64,000 bases of DNA, taken from Mesostigma viride. Taxonomy: Eukaryota > Streptophyta > Mesostigmatophyceae > Mesostigmatales > Mesostigmataceae. Below are positions 10,256 through 22,526 of this stretch, in pieces. The position numbers and the translations under genes are program-made. Position 1 is the stretch's first letter; each line of letters opens with the position of its first letter. Location of the stretch: the NCBI GenBank assembly GCA_009746045.1, contig RPFO01000502.1, positions 124,001 through 188,000 of the forward strand. Reading direction: 5' to 3'. The notes under the pieces were generated by a model. That model made no database searches. It had not been told where the DNA came from and saw only the letters and a program-made list of their open reading frames with translations.

Positions 10256-10723
10256 GAGGGTCTCGCTGCAGCTAGACCCTTTCGTGGATTCTAAAAGGGA
10301 CATTTAGTTTAATGCAAAACTTTGGCGTCTCGCTGCAGCGAGACCCTCACTTCAAGCAAAAACAAATCATTTTTAGGGTGAGCGAAAACAAGCAACCTCC
10401 CATCATGCAAACATAAAAAAGTATACATTCCTTGGGGTCTCGCTGCAGCGAGACCCTAACGTCAAACAAAAACAAATCATTTTTAGGGTGAGCGAAGAAA
10501 GCCCCCTCCCATCTTGCAAACATTAAAAGTCGACATTCGTAGGGGTCTCGCTGCAGCGAGAACCTAACACCGATACAAAAACAAATCATTTTAAGGGTGA
10601 GAAAAGAAAGACCCCCCCATCATGAAAACATGAAAAATTGACATTCCTAGGGGTCTCGCTGCAGCGAGACCCTTACGTCAATACAAAAACAAAATTCCGA
10701 GGGTCTACCCGCAGCGAGACCCT
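10256..10723. repeat. Array of about 107-bp units, each with the intronic palindrome
   Basis: Six palindrome copies lie at 10256-10280, 10325-10347, 10434-10457, 10542-10565, 10650-10673 and 10699-10723. Three or four of them are spaced 107-108 bp apart inside a tandem unit that also carries CAAATCATTTTTAGGGTGAG. Several are perfect 22-bp palindromes. The array lies immediately upstream of the Ser/Pro-rich minus-strand ORF, in its likely first intron or promoter. Confidence 0.8.
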
Positions 10724-10734
10724 TACGACCACGT

Positions 10735-11667
10735 ATAAATACATTTGGGGGGGGAAGCTACGTATAAATACATGTGGGGGGGGATGCTATGTATAAATGC
10801 ATGTGGGGGGTGCTGGCATTAATAATTAAATGTGGGGGGGTGATGGCATGAATAAATACATTTGGGGGGGTGCTGCCATGAATAAAAGAATGTGGGGGTG
10901 TGATGGCATGAATAAATGAATGTTGGGGGGTGCTGGCATTAATCATTAAATGTGGGGGGGTGATGGCATGAATAAATAAATGTGGGGGGGTGCTGCCATG
11001 AATAAAAGAATGTGGGGGTGTGATGGCATGAATAAATGAATGTTGGGGGGTGCTGGCATTAATAATTAAATGTGGGGGGTGATGGCATGAATAAATAAAT
11101 GTGGGGGGGTGCTGCCATGAATAAAAGAATGTGGGGGTGTGAGGGCATGAATAAATGAATGTTGGGGGGTGCTGGCATTAATCATTAAATGTGGGGGGGT
11201 GATGGCATGAATAAATAAATGTGGGGGGGTGCTGCCATGAATAAAAGAATGTGGGGGTGTGATGGCATGAATAAATGAATGTTGGGGGGTGCTGGCATTA
11301 ATCATTAAATGTGGGGGGGTGATGGCATGAATAAATAAATGTGGGGGGGTGCTGCCATGAATAAAAGAATGTGGGGGTGTGATGGCATGAATAAATGAAT
11401 GTTGGGGGGTGCTGGCATTAATCATTAAATGTGGGGGGGTGATGGCATTAATAAATAAATGTGGGGGGGTGCTGCCATGAATAAAAGAATGTGGGGGTGT
11501 GATGGCATGAATAAATGAATGTTGGGGGGTGCTGGCATTAATCATTAAATGTGGGGGGTGATGGCATGAATAAATAAATGTGGGGGGGTGCTGCCATGAA
11601 TAAAAGAATGTGGGGGTGTGATGGCATGAATAAATGAATGTTGGGGGGTGCTGGCATTAATCATTAA
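10735..11667. repeat. G-rich minisatellite with 120-bp higher-order period
   Basis: The basic unit is about 30 bp of the form ATGAATAAATGTGGGGGGGTG. Four variants (ending GCTGCCATGAATAAAAG, GATGGCATGAATAAATG, GCTGGCATTAATCATTA and similar) alternate in fixed order, giving an exact 120-bp period visible at 11161, 11281, 11401 and 11521. The first units (10735-10800) instead contain TACGTATAAATACATGTGGG, which is the reverse complement of the 18-19.5 kb array unit. The array resumes at 18035-18066 after the TTAA element. Long open frames here are by-products of the period. Confidence 0.9.
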
Positions 11668-11715
11668 GGGGAGGTGCGCCACAAAACCACCCTAAAACTG
11701 AAACATGCTAATATC

Positions 11716-14700
11716 AATCGGATTTCTTTGAAAAGAGTTTCTCGAAGTGAGGCGGGGAATAAGGCCGCTCACGGGAGCCGCCTGGATGGTCGGCTGAACC
11801 GGGCGGGTTTGGCAGATGTAACCGGATTTGGCTAATGGCTGGCGACCTGGAATTGTTAGTAGGGGCAGTGGCCCTATTGTGCTACAATCTCGAAACAATC
11901 TTATGCTTAAAGTTTGACAGGGCCGGGTTTGTTGAACCGGTTTGTTGAATGATAATTAGAACCTTTCGGAAAGGGTATTTGATTGGTTGTTGTTTTTGTG
12001 GTACGGTAGGTGTCGCTACATTCTCAGGTTGGCGTGTTAAGTTAAGCTCGGTTGCTGATGTCAGCCCCGTGCTAGGGCAGTTTGACTACTTTGGCGGCGT
12101 AGTGACATTGTTGTGGTCTTTTTTCTTGTAAACGTTGGCTGAGCGCCGACGGCTGAGGCTATGGCGGTACAAGAAGTGCCTCACCAGCCTTGCGCTCAGC
12201 ATGGGTGCGGGGCTAAAATTTGTTAACCAAATTTCCGGCATCCATGATCCCTGGCTGCTTAAGGCGGTTGGGATTCATGGCTGCCACTGGCCCGGAATTA
12301 ATGTCCGGGTGATCGGGGTTTAAATGCGAAGCGGGGGCTGATGCATTATTTAATGGCTGGTTTGTTTGAAAGAAACGGCCAGCTGGCCGGGTTGGGCAAG
12401 GGCTAGCTTGCTTGATGGTTCCGTACCTGGGGATGCTTGCGCCTCGGGTTGGGCTGTCGGCAGGCTGGCCTGCCTTTGAGTTGTCTCGTACCTGGAAATG
12501 CTTGCATTCCGGGTTGGGCTTGGCTTGAGGGCCGCCGCGGCTCGGGGGGGTAAAAAATTTAAGTCACCGTTGTGGGACACGGAGCCTCGGCGCAGGAGGC
12601 AAGGGCTGAAAGCCAACTTGATTTCGTAATCAGTGGTATTTCCACTTTTTTGTACGGAAGGAGTGTTTATGTGCTCGGCACTAGGTTGGTTGCTCTTCAA
12701 AAAAGTTGTAAACTGGGCGTCGGCTGGAATCAGCGGCGCCAGTCAGCAGCTTTTGCTTTGACTTTGTGTTCCGCGACAGCACCCCTTAGCGGACCAGAGA
12801 AGAGGTCGGCAACGAGGTCAGCGGGGGCCCCCGAGTGGGGTCAAAAATGCGAGCTGTGTCGATTGACAGTGCATGAATTTTTGTGCATTCACAGTCGCTG
12901 GGAATTAAATCTGTTTTCTGGCAACGGAGAGCGCCCATCGCGACAGGACAGCTTTTGACGGGAAAGGAAATGGTGCTTCTTTAGCGGACCGGAGGGCCAG
13001 GAAGGGGAGGTTGGGTAATCGCGAGCCATGCCTAAGGAGTTCTTAATAGCGGTTCTGTAACCGCTACCTGTCTGTATGCATCTACTTATTGTTTTAACAA
13101 AGATGCTGGTGACTATGGTGAGCAAACGGGTGTATGAATCGGATTTCTTTGAAAAGAGTTTCTCGAAGTGAGGCGGGGAATAAGGCCGCTCACGGGAGCC
13201 GCCTGGATGGTCGGCTGAACCGGGCGGGTTTGGCAGATGTAACCGGATTTGGCTAATGGCTGGCGACCTGGAATTGTTAGTAGGGGCAGTGGCCCTATTG
13301 TGCTACAATCTCGAAACAATCTTATGCTTAAAGTTTGACAGGGCCGGGTTTGTTGAACCGGTTTGTTGAATGATAATTAGAACCTTTCGGAAAGGGTATT
13401 TGATTGGTTGTTGTTTTTGTGGTACGGTAGGTGTCGCTACATTCTCAGGTTGGCGTGTTAAGTTAAGCTCGGTTGCTGATGTCAGCCCCGTGCTAGGGCA
13501 GTTTGACTACTTTGGCGGCGTAGTGACATTGTTGTGGTCTTTTTTCTTGTCCCACCCACCCACCCTCTTTGGTGGCCTGGTCTGCGCGGGTAATCGCGAG
13601 CCATGCCTAAGGAGTTCTTAACTCGTCGTCTGTCCCAACTCAGTCCTCACAGGAGGACTGAGTTGACAATTTTCAACCGCGTGTTGCGACTATGTGGGGG
13701 GTCCATCCCAAATGTTTTGATGTGGATCGGGGGTGTACTAGATGTCATTTTGTTGGCAAAAATACTGCATATGTGAAAACTTGACCCGAACACCTGAAAA
13801 TTATACGGACGTTGGGCACCCCTCGCGAATTTGCATTTTTCGGGATAAGAACGAGTGGGAAAAATTCAATCAAATCCTGGTGCATGAAGAAAAAATATAG
13901 GCATGTAAACAATATAGTTCTTGAAACGTGGCAAAAAACTGGGCTCACTTTGGCCACTGCAACTGCCTGAAACAATTAAAAAACTCTCAGTCCTCAGGAG
14001 AGGAATGGGGCTTTTGCTAACTTTGCTAGCATGTAAGCGCGGTCATACTACACAATACCGTGGCCACCAACCATCCCAATCAACTCATTTCCCTTCAAGC
14101 ATTACAGGACAACACACTTGCATCATCATACTTCAGGTATATCATACCTTATCATGTTGTGAGAGCCCATGCATGCATGTAGGGAATGGGCTTGGATACC
14201 TACCAACAAAGGGTTTTGTTATAAGTGTCAACCACCAATATAATGGGTAGGTTAAGCATATTTCCATTGTTTCTAACAATAATAGATATGGCTATAACTG
14301 TTTTGCCTTGCCATGATGTGGCCAACATAGTTGCTGGCACATGATGGCAGTGGTTTGTCACCAAGACTTTTCACTCACCCGTAAAAGCTTGAATGCACCC
14401 TTGACGCAGCCCGTGGCCACACAATCATGCAGTATGAACGTAGCAAGAGAGTAACTAACATCTACGAAGGTGTTTAAACCTGCACAGCTCCTAAAACCCT
14501 GCACAACTACACTGGGTTAAGGCAAATGCCTGCTAACATCATCTGAAAAGGGGGTTTTAGAGAGGGGCAGGCAACGGTCAAGAAAGAGCACCAAGACTTG
14601 AACCTGACAACGCCTCGCAAGCTTAAACTCATGTACGAACATCAAGAAACGAAGAGGCAACGATTATCCGGCTTTACCTGGCATGGCTGGCGTTACCTTG

Positions 14701-15437
14701 GCCCAGGCGGTGCCCGCAAAAGTAGCACTTTGCGGCACATAGACCATGACGTGACAGAATGGTCGAAATCATCAAATCTATACTGTCACTCAATTTATTC
14801 TTATACAATGCATGTTAAAATGTAGAAAGAAACCTATCAGCCATTGAAATTACGCCGGAAAGCAAGCGCAGTCATCAATTCCGTCGACCTGCCTTATCGC
14901 AGTTTTTTCCAGCAAGAACAGTGCCGACACCGGGTAAATCGCATCCCCGCGAGCTAAAAATTGATTTTTATCATCTTTAGGGCATGTTAAATCTATTTCC
15001 TGAGTTTGGGCAGCTAACTCGTCCGCAAACGTAAACTGCATGCATGGGCGCGAGCCGCCATGGCTAGGTCGTGCATTTCCGGAACTCGCGTTTCACGTGG
15101 AAAAGTACCCTTACCACCTGTACTTTGACCGTACATTTAGCCGCTCATACCCAATCCAAAAAAATCCCAAAAATATGTCCAAGAAAGATCTTTTCACGTA
15201 GTATTTGAATAAATTTTGAGAGGATTTTTTTGACAAACATTCTGACCGGGGCGAATTTTCTACGAAACCCAAAAACTCGGTCCTCTAGAGAGGACTGAGT
15301 TCAACTCAGTCCTCCGTAGAGGACCAGGGACAGACGACGAGTTAATAGCGGTTCTGTAACCGCTACCTGTCTGTATGCATCTACTTATTGTTTTAACAAA
15401 GATGCTGGTGACTATGGTGAGCAAACGGGTGTATGAA
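11716..15437. mobile_element. PAT/TOC1-like element with split direct repeats (copy A)
   Basis: It shows the order A1 - interior - B1A2 - spacer - B2 known from PAT-like DIRS/Ngaro-type tyrosine-recombinase retrotransposons. A1 is 11716-12129 and A2 is 13137-13550 (414 bp each, apparently identical). B1 is 13013-13138. B2 is 13588-13621 plus 15346-15437, split by a TTAA element. The interior (12130-13012) is only about 0.9 kb with no recognisable reverse transcriptase or recombinase, so this is a non-autonomous member. A 37-bp C-rich spacer (CCCACCCACCCACCC) separates A2 from B2. The identity of the repeats suggests a young insertion. Confidence 0.8.
13622..15341. mobile_element. Second TTAA-flanked transposon (1.72 kb) nested in B2
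   Basis: A perfect 15-bp terminal inverted repeat, CTCGTCGTCTGTCCC, lies inside TTAA copies at 13618-13621 and 15342-15345. The uninterrupted sister repeat B1 has a single TTAA at the equivalent place (GGAGTTCTTAATAGCGG), which is direct empty-site evidence. Subterminal palindromes built on AACTCAGTCCTC occur at both ends and once internally near 13980. The interior is AT-rich with only short unrelated ORFs and no transposase. The TIR differs from that of the surrounding TTAA element, so it belongs to another family. Confidence 0.85.
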
Positions 15438-15899
15438 CCTGTATTCATTTCCACTATGCTCAGCAATGATTGGGGGCATGAAATAACATGTTTGGTGAGT
15501 TGTCCATGCACTTGTTGAGGGTACTACCCCCATATATACGCCAATAATGCGCTATAAATAGCAAAAGACGCTAATTAGGACTAGGTATGCCCCAGCCAAT
15601 CCACACATCCGTTTGGGACAGCGAGATATACCCATGTAGAATCGTTCATGGCCAAAACATTGGGCTACTCACAAGTAGCATCTGAGGAGTATTGTGAGAG
15701 TAATTAATTTTCCCCCCCCAAAGCACCTTTTTTTCCGGACATTGCATAAAAGTGGCATGAAATCATGGAATTAGAGGCCACAAAGATATACAAAATTCAA
15801 AAATTGATCGACAAATACGCCCGCCAAGTTACAGGTCAATCTGATTAGCGGTCTGCAAGTAATTAACTGAGGCAGGTTGCTACCTGGTCGCTCGCTGTA

Positions 15900-16361
15900 C
15901 TAGTCACTGTCACTGTCACTGCCATTGTCACAGTCCTCTCCACAGCAAACTGGGCAGAACCAGGCCCCTTTGGGCACGCTAGGCAGCAGGGGGATCGTGC
16001 AGCTCAGATGGAGGCCTCCTTCGCACCCGGATGAGCTGCACAGCAGGAAGGGGTCATCGTCGGGTGCGTCAGTCTTAGAGCAGCGCAAGCAAGGAATGTG
16101 GGCAGTGTCACACTCATCCTCATCACCCTGCCCCCCAGTGGCAGCCCCCACCCCCCCATAGAACACCGCCTTGCTGTATGGGTGCTGGCCACGCTGCTTG
16201 TCCTTCTTGGCATCATCCCAGTGGTGGCCACGCTTTGTGCTCTTGGCCTTGGCAGCCCCGGTCTTGAACTCTAGCGTCCGTTTCACCACCTGCTGGCACT
16301 CCCTCTTTTTCCTCAGCTCATCCAGCTGTGCAAGGGCAGCGGGGGAGGTGTCTACACCCAT
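15900..16361 (-). CDS. PHD-finger protein carried by the TTAA element
   Basis: The predicted start is ATG at 16361 (MGVDTSPAALAQLDELRKKR); the frame is open further upstream. The 153-residue product has a Lys-rich middle and a C-terminal PHD finger of the C4HC3 type. The pattern is IPCLRC, a Cys in FLLC, SSSGC, LHLSC, and WFCPVCC, followed by an acidic Ser/Asp tail. PHD fingers bind histone tails. piggyBac transposases often end in a Cys-rich finger, so this could be the last exon of a degraded transposase or a captured host exon. The 1.6 kb upstream shows no transposase. Further 5' exons may exist. Confidence 0.65.
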   Translation of the reverse strand: MGVDTSPAALAQLDELRKKRECQQVVKRTLEFKTGAAKAKSTKRGHHWDDAKKDKQRGQHPYSKAVFYGGVGAATGGQGDEDECDTAHIPCLRCSKTDAPDDDPFLLCSSSGCEGGLHLSCTIPLLPSVPKGAWFCPVCCGEDCDNGSDSDSD

Positions 16362-18030
16362 AAGCAAACGGCTAGGCACCGCATCTGCCCTTACCTGCCC
16401 TCGGCATGGCCAACCTTGCAAACGCAAGCATGGCAACACGATCGCTAGGCAGACATGCCACAAAGCATACACTATACTCAACCCAAGGTTACCTTGTAAA
16501 CTTCATGATTAGAACTCGGCAAATCTATGACCAAAAGCACATATAAATAACTATTACACACTGATGACGACACATGCTCAAGGTTGGGGGTCACTGTGAC
16601 ACGCACTGATGAGTTTCCTAGACGACCACCGGACAGGCGCTAAGGACCACTCAGTAACCAAGTATAAACACAATTACACTTTACATGCCATCCAACATGC
16701 ATCAAATACATGCTGAATATGTTATGAAGTACACAGGGTTGGCCACACACCTCATACCCCTTAACCGTCCCTCGAGCATGGCCAGACTTATAAGCATGTG
16801 AATAGCAATAATGATGATGGCACTAAAATGCCTTGCCAGCATTTTCTATGTTTCTCCCAGGTTAGAGTGTAAGGTTGATGCCAACCAAGCTAATCAACAC
16901 AGCAACAACTCCTGAACTGCCCTACCTGAGATGGGCAACAAACTGGAACTATGGAGGGCAAGGAACCAAGGAGATCATGGCATACAAAGCTTGCATGCAG
17001 TCAACCATGGTTGGCTCAGCACATTGCAGTCTTTTCACATGATGACATCAAGGGAAAGCTCAAATAAACCAATGGTGGTAGCTATCTACATGCAGTCACA
17101 CAAATGCAATATCTCCAACATGATCGTCAATAAAACACTTCCTCCCCTGCACGATAAAATGGAAAGAAACCATTGGCGGCCCTCCAGCGCATGAGCGCTG
17201 TGATGCCGCTGCGAAGAGAGGGTGCGTCACTCTCACACAACAAGAAGCGTCCATACGCACAACATCCTTGCCAGAACACGTTTTATGACATGCCTTAAAC
17301 CTTCCCGAGAAGATATAGGCTTCGACTGAAGCGGCCCTGACCACGACGTCAGCGAAAACAATCTAAATCTGCCAGGTATTCGACAACACCACGGCAAGCA
17401 ACGGCGAGCTAGCTGGCGGAAACTGCCCAAAAAGAACGAAAAAAACTTCGAACGATGAGCTCATAGAAAAAATAACTGATAGCACATAACATTCGCGACA
17501 AATCTATACCTGTCCCTCGCAGATCCCTCGCCCAGGCGCGCAACAACGGCCGTTCTTCCATGGAAGGTTCCGACATGCACTGCGCAGGCCTGAAGAATTA
17601 CTTACCGAGAATAGCCGAAAATGTAGCAAAAAGCACCAGTTTGGTTTGGAATTCAATGCTACCGATATTAATGCATCGTTTACGGTCAAAAAGCCCCCCA
17701 AAACTGCGAATTCACTGCCGCTATCACGAATTCTATTTTATTCCGCGCGACCAAAAAATGCAGTTTACCCCCCATGCCGATGGCAGTAAAAGAAAGCAGC
17801 GATATTGTAAACCAGCAACTTGCCGCCACAACCCAACATCATTAAATCATCGTCTCCAACATTCGAGCATTTTTTTTTGCATTTCTCAAGCCCTACATTG
17901 CTAGTTTCGCCTAAACGCAGTCGCCATGGCCACTTCCGCAAGGGGTGCGCGCACCGTGCACCCACTTTTCACTTCACGGCGGTACCGCGAATATTTTTGG
18001 CGCCAAAAAATTCGGCGGGCGCACGTCCCC
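16362..18030. other. Element interior without recognisable gene
   Basis: This 1.7-kb AT-richer stretch lies between the PHD ORF and the right end of the TTAA element. It holds only short unrelated ORFs. Upstream exons of the PHD-finger gene could be here, but I could not identify any. Confidence 0.5.
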
Positions 18031-18066
18031 TTAAATGTGGGAAGGTGATGGCATGAATAAATAAAT

Positions 18067-19478
18067 GATACGTAGCATCACCCCCCCACATGTATTGATA
18101 CGTAGCATCCCCCCCCCACATGTATTGATACGTAGCATCACCCCCCCACATGTATTAATACGTAGCATCCCCCCCCCACATGTATTGATACGTAGCATCA
18201 CCCCCCCACATGTATTAATACGTAGCATCCCCCCCCCACATGTATTGATACGTAGCAGCACCCCCCCACATGTATTGATACGTAGCAGCACCCCCCCACA
18301 TGTATTGATACGTAGCAGCACCCCCCCACGTGTATTGATACGTAGCAGCACCCCCCACATGTATTGATACGTAGCAGCACCCCCCACATGTATTGATACG
18401 TAGCAGCACCCCCCCACATGTATTGATACGTAGCAGCACCCCCCCACATGTATTGATACGTAGCATCACCCCCCCACATGTATTAATACGTAGCATCCCC
18501 CCCCACATGTATTGATACGTAGCATCACCCCCCCACATGTATTAATACGTAGCAGCACCCCCCCACATGTATTGATACGTAGCAGCACCCCCCCACATGT
18601 ATTGATACGTAGCAGCACCCCCCACATGTATTGATACGTAGCAGCACCCCCCCACATGTATTGATACGTAGCAGCACCCCCCCACGTGTATTGATACGTA
18701 GCAGCACCCCCACACATGTATTGATACGTAGCAGCACCGCCCCACATGTATTGATACGTAGCAGCCCCCCCACATGTATTGATACGTAGCAGCACCCCCC
18801 CACATGTATTGATACGTAGCAGCACCCCCCCACATGTATTGATACGTAGCAGCACCCCCCCACATGTATTGATACGTAGCAGCACCCCCCCACATGTATT
18901 GATACGTAGCAGCACCCCCCCACATGTATTGATACGTAGCAGCACCCCCCCACATGTATTGATACGTAGCATCCCCCCCCACATGTATTGATACGTAGCA
19001 TCACCCCCCCACATGTATTAATACGTAGCATCCCCCCCCACATGTATTGATACGTAGCAGCACCCCCCCACATGTATTGATACGTAGCATCCCCCCCCAC
19101 ATGTATTGATACGTAGCATCCCCCCCCACGTGTATTGATATGTAGCAGCACCCCCCCACATGTATTGATACGTAGCAGCACCCCCCCACATGTATTGATA
19201 CGTAGCAGCACCCCCCCACATGTATTGATACGTAGCAGCACCGCCCCACATGTATTGATACGTAGCATCACCCCCCCACATGTATTGATACGTAGCAGCA
19301 CCCCCCCACATGTATTGATACGTAGCAGCACCCCCCACATGTATTGATACGTAGCAGCACCCCCCCACATGTATTGATACGTAGCATCACCCCCCACGTG
19401 TATTGATACGTAGCAGCACCCCCCCACGTGTATTGATACGTAGCATCACCCCCCCACATGTATTGATACGTAGCAGCA
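18067..19478. repeat. 30-bp C-rich minisatellite (about 47 copies)
   Basis: The unit is CCCCCCCACATGTATTGATA plus CGTAGCAGCA, with C-run length varying from 6 to 8 and a common CAGCA/CATC variant. It is the reverse complement of the first units of the 10.7-kb array, so the two arrays form a large imperfect inverted pair with the switch at about 18066. The 30-bp unit is a multiple of three, and this generates long spurious ORFs (YQYMWGG and LRINTCGGV repeats on the minus strand). Confidence 0.95.
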
Positions 19479-20897
19479 CAATTTTAGTCAGCCTACCATC
19501 CACGTTGCGGCAAAAGATCACCTTTTTTTGTGTTTCGGCAAAATGAAGATTTCTTGCAAACTATCGTTATGCAGGTAGGTAGCAACGTCCGATGTTATAA
19601 TCCGGCAGGTAGCATGCAAACGTCGAAACGATATGAAGGGGAAAAAAAGCATCAAACAGGAGCACCGATTAGAAACGCAGCAAATGCAGTATGTGCACAT
19701 CTACACCTATAACCTAACCAGACCAAAGGCATAGCAAACATGGAAAGGGTGACCCAAGTGAAAGCCTAGCACCACCATGATCGACATGTGCGAGACCAAG
19801 AAACGCTCCATGGCAACTAGACTAAAGGGATGGATGCCAGATGTGGATTAGGATCGGCTTAGCTGACTCTACCGAGATGTCTGCAGGGTTTAGCTAGCAA
19901 CGAAAAGAAGGAAGCCAGACATTTTTATCACTCTTGCTGCAACATAGAGTTTCTTGCGATGGCAGCAAGGACATGTCTTCGCCCAGCTGGCTAAGTGTGT
20001 CGTCGGCGTGCATGCGCTGTTTAGTTGCCGTTTTTGATAGAACAAACTTTGTCAGCCTACCATCCACGATGCGGCAAAAGCTCACCTTTTTTCTTTATGC
20101 GGGAAAATGAAGACTGATTGCCTTAATTGCTTGAAGACCGATTTCCTTTCGTTATGCACAGGTAGCAAAGCGATGTTGTAAAAAAGCAGGTAGCATGCAA
20201 ACGGTTGCAGCTGGTTACTATTAGCTATGGGGTCTCTCTGCGGCTGCGCTTCTTTTTCGATGGGCGATGGGACGGTCGCAATTCGCAAACCGGACGCGGG
20301 GTCACAGGGCTGAACGGTATTGAAAAAATTGGAAACGTGGCATCCTCGTTCCTCCCCACGGAACTGAAAACTGGAAGCGCGGCGCTGGTGCAAAAGCTCG
20401 ATCCCATCTTTTGGAACCAAGCTAGCGGATTGGACGACATCCAATATGCCGTCACCCGTGCTTGTGGCCGCAGGTATAAAAAGAGACGACCTCCAGCCCA
20501 TTTACCTGGGAACATTCGGATGTTTGGCTGACATCGTTACCATGCAGAAATGTACAATGAGGTTCTGGGTTCGATTCCTGGTGTGGTCATGGAAATAAAT
20601 TTTTTTCTGCACATCTACTGAAATCAGTCATAGCACCAAACGGTCACGCTGCAGCGAGACGCTATAGCCCTGGAGGCCGCTGATAAACCTGACATCCGGT
20701 ATGTCTTACTATCATAGATTGCCGAACTATATAATAATAATAGTCTATACCACTTTTTCTTGTAAATGATTTACTAAATAATGATTCTATATACTTTAAC
20801 ATACCATATTATTAAAGTATGTGGAATTAATCCATGCTATTCACAATATATTATAAAATCTTTTGCAAAATATACTGTAATTAGTATATATATTTTC
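19479..20897. other. Gene-poor stretch with a 150-bp dispersed duplication
   Basis: Two diverged copies of a roughly 150-bp sequence beginning GTCAGCCTACCATCCACG occur at 19486-19622 and 20052-20205. Weak relatives of the intronic palindrome lie near 20222 and 20648. A tRNA-like B-box (GGTTCGATTCC, near 20568) is followed by an A/T-rich tail at 20590-20607 and may mark a SINE. From 20700 the sequence becomes very AT-rich up to the LINE. No gene is supported. Confidence 0.5.
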
Positions 20898-22519
20898 CTC
20901 CATGGGTTGGATGTCCTCGGCGTTCCGGTTGGCGACCCCGCGTTTGTCATCGATGCTCTGCGGGCCGCCCTCGAGGCACGCACTGAGGTACTGCCCTTGA
21001 TTGCGCGCCTTCATGATTCGCAGACCAAGGGTCTGCTTCTGTGGTTTTGCGCTCACCCTCGCGTCGTTCACTGGCTCCGGGGCGCTCTTCCGTCTCAGGT
21101 CCGGCTGGCCGCCGAGGGCCACGACGAACGCATCCAGTCGGCCTTGGCGCAGCTGGTCCCGGGCCCCGACCTCCCGCCACATGCTATTCGCATTGCCTCC
21201 CTGCCTGCACGGATGGGTGGCTGCGGTCTGACTCGTGCCGCCCGGCTGGCCCCAGCAGCCTTTTTGGGCTCCGTCGCCCAGTCGTGGGCGGAAAGCTGCC
21301 GGCTCCTGCCCCTTTTGGCAACGGCAGCGCCTGACCTCCTGGACCCCAGCAGCCCTTTGCCCTTCGTCACCGCCATCCAGGAGGCCTATGCTGAGATCAA
21401 GCAGGCCTGTTCTCCCGTCCGTGCCGCTCAGGCGGTACAGCGCCACCTCCCTCGCGGCACTCCCTCGGTCGCCTCCGTTCAATCTCCCGCCGCATTCCCT
21501 GCTCGCGTCATCGATAAACACCAGAAAACCTACGCGGGTATTCTGCACACGGCTGATTGGATTGCTCTTTTCGCGGACCTCAACGCCCAGGGACGTGCGT
21601 GGCTGTTCTCGCTTTCCTTGCGGAGTGTGGGCTCGGCGTACCTTCGTGCTCTTCCCATGGCCCCCCCATTCGCCTTGGCTCCCAGCCACTACTCGGTGGC
21701 GCTCCGGCACCAGCTATTTGCCCCGCAGCCTCTTGTTCCGGCCGGGCGGCCTTGTGGTAGCTGTGGGCAGCCGCTGGATCCCACGGGGACTCACTACCTT
21801 GCCTGCATGGGGGGCCAACAGAATCAGAATTGGTATTTGTATTTGCACACTGTCCTCCTGACGGTGGTGCTCGCCATGATTCGGTCGGTTTTCCCCCACG
21901 CGAACATCCGGTCCGAGGATGCGGATGGCGCTGCCTTCTATTCCCCCAACCACCGGCCTGACATCGTGGTGCTGGACTTTGAGGGGGTGGCCGGCATCTG
22001 CTTATTGACGTTTCGGTGGCGCGGCCCTTGGCTCTTAGCCACGTGGCTGGGGCCTCCCTCACGGCAGGTTACACGGCGGACCGGGCGGAGCGGGCCAAGC
22101 TCCTGGCCTACGGCGACGTCGGGCACCATCGTGTGGTGCCCTTTGTCCTGGAGGAGTTTGGGGCCATGGGGCCCCTGACCTCCGCCTTCTTCAAGGAGTG
22201 TTGCCGGCTCCGGGAGGACCGGCTGGACCTGGAGGGCCAGCGGGCCCCATGGTCGGCGCGGACCTGGACGTCATATTGGCGTCAGCGCTTGTCGGTGGCG
22301 CTGACTCGGGCCATGGCTGACATCATGCTCCGCCGTACGCGGGCTGATTTTGCGGTGCAGCAGGGCTATTAGGTTCCTCCCGTTAGGCGTTTCCATTGGT
22401 CTTATCGTAGTATAGAGCTTTGACATGGCTCTGTATATAGGTTTATAGCTGGGCGTTTGCTTTGGTTTGAGTGATTTTACTCTGCTGTAAGTAATTATAT
22501 TTTTAATATATATTTTCTG
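20898..22519 (+). mobile_element. 5'-truncated LINE, copy 1 (restriction-like endonuclease end)
   Basis: The coding part begins inside the reverse-transcriptase thumb (GLDVLGVPVGDPAFVIDALR) and runs to the 3' end of ORF2. It contains a Cys/His knuckle (CGSCGQPLDPTGTHYLACMG) followed by an endonuclease-like region with RPDIVVLDF. Compared with copy 2, one G is missing from the run after GACTTTGAG (about 21981), which shifts the frame just before the LIDVSV motif. The coding sense continues to the terminal AVQQGY stop near 22372. The 3' tail ends AATATATATTTTCTG. The copy is dead by truncation and frame shift. Confidence 0.8.
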
Positions 22520-22526
22520 TATATAT

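Larger units (their letters stand above)
11668..18030. mobile_element. TTAA-flanked DNA transposon, 6.36 kb, with nested insertions
   Basis: It is flanked by TTAA at 11664-11667 and 18031-18034. The termini are inverted: GGGGAGGTGCGCC on the left, and GGGGACGTGCGCC on the right when reverse-complemented. The insertion interrupts the minisatellite, whose repeat unit reads ATCATTAAATGTGG in uninterrupted copies and is reconstituted when the element and one TTAA are removed. TTAA duplication with short TIRs is typical of piggyBac-like elements. It holds a PAT-like element (11716-15437) and a minus-strand PHD-finger ORF. No DDD transposase core was seen, so this copy is probably non-autonomous. 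Confidence 0.8.

Noticed and set aside
10181-10303. Upstream start MSLLESTKGSSCSETLP for the Ser/Pro-rich ORF
   Set aside because: That extension translates a palindrome and crosses an acceptor-like CTGCAG, so the later ATG at 10180 was preferred.
12135-12958. Proteins encoded in the interior of PAT-like copy A
   Set aside because: The short ORFs lack any reverse transcriptase, RNase H or recombinase motif and are not shared with copy B.
13745-15041. Coding genes inside the 1.72-kb TTAA element
   Set aside because: Only short ORFs of random composition; none resembles a transposase.
18067-19478. CRISPR-like array of 30-bp repeats
   Set aside because: The units are directly contiguous with no variable spacers, and the context is eukaryotic. 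It is a minisatellite.
20500-20607. Possible tRNA or SINE at the GGTTCGATTCC box
   Set aside because: A T-arm can be drawn, but I found no matching 5' acceptor strand or clear A-box. Only a weak SINE hint remains.
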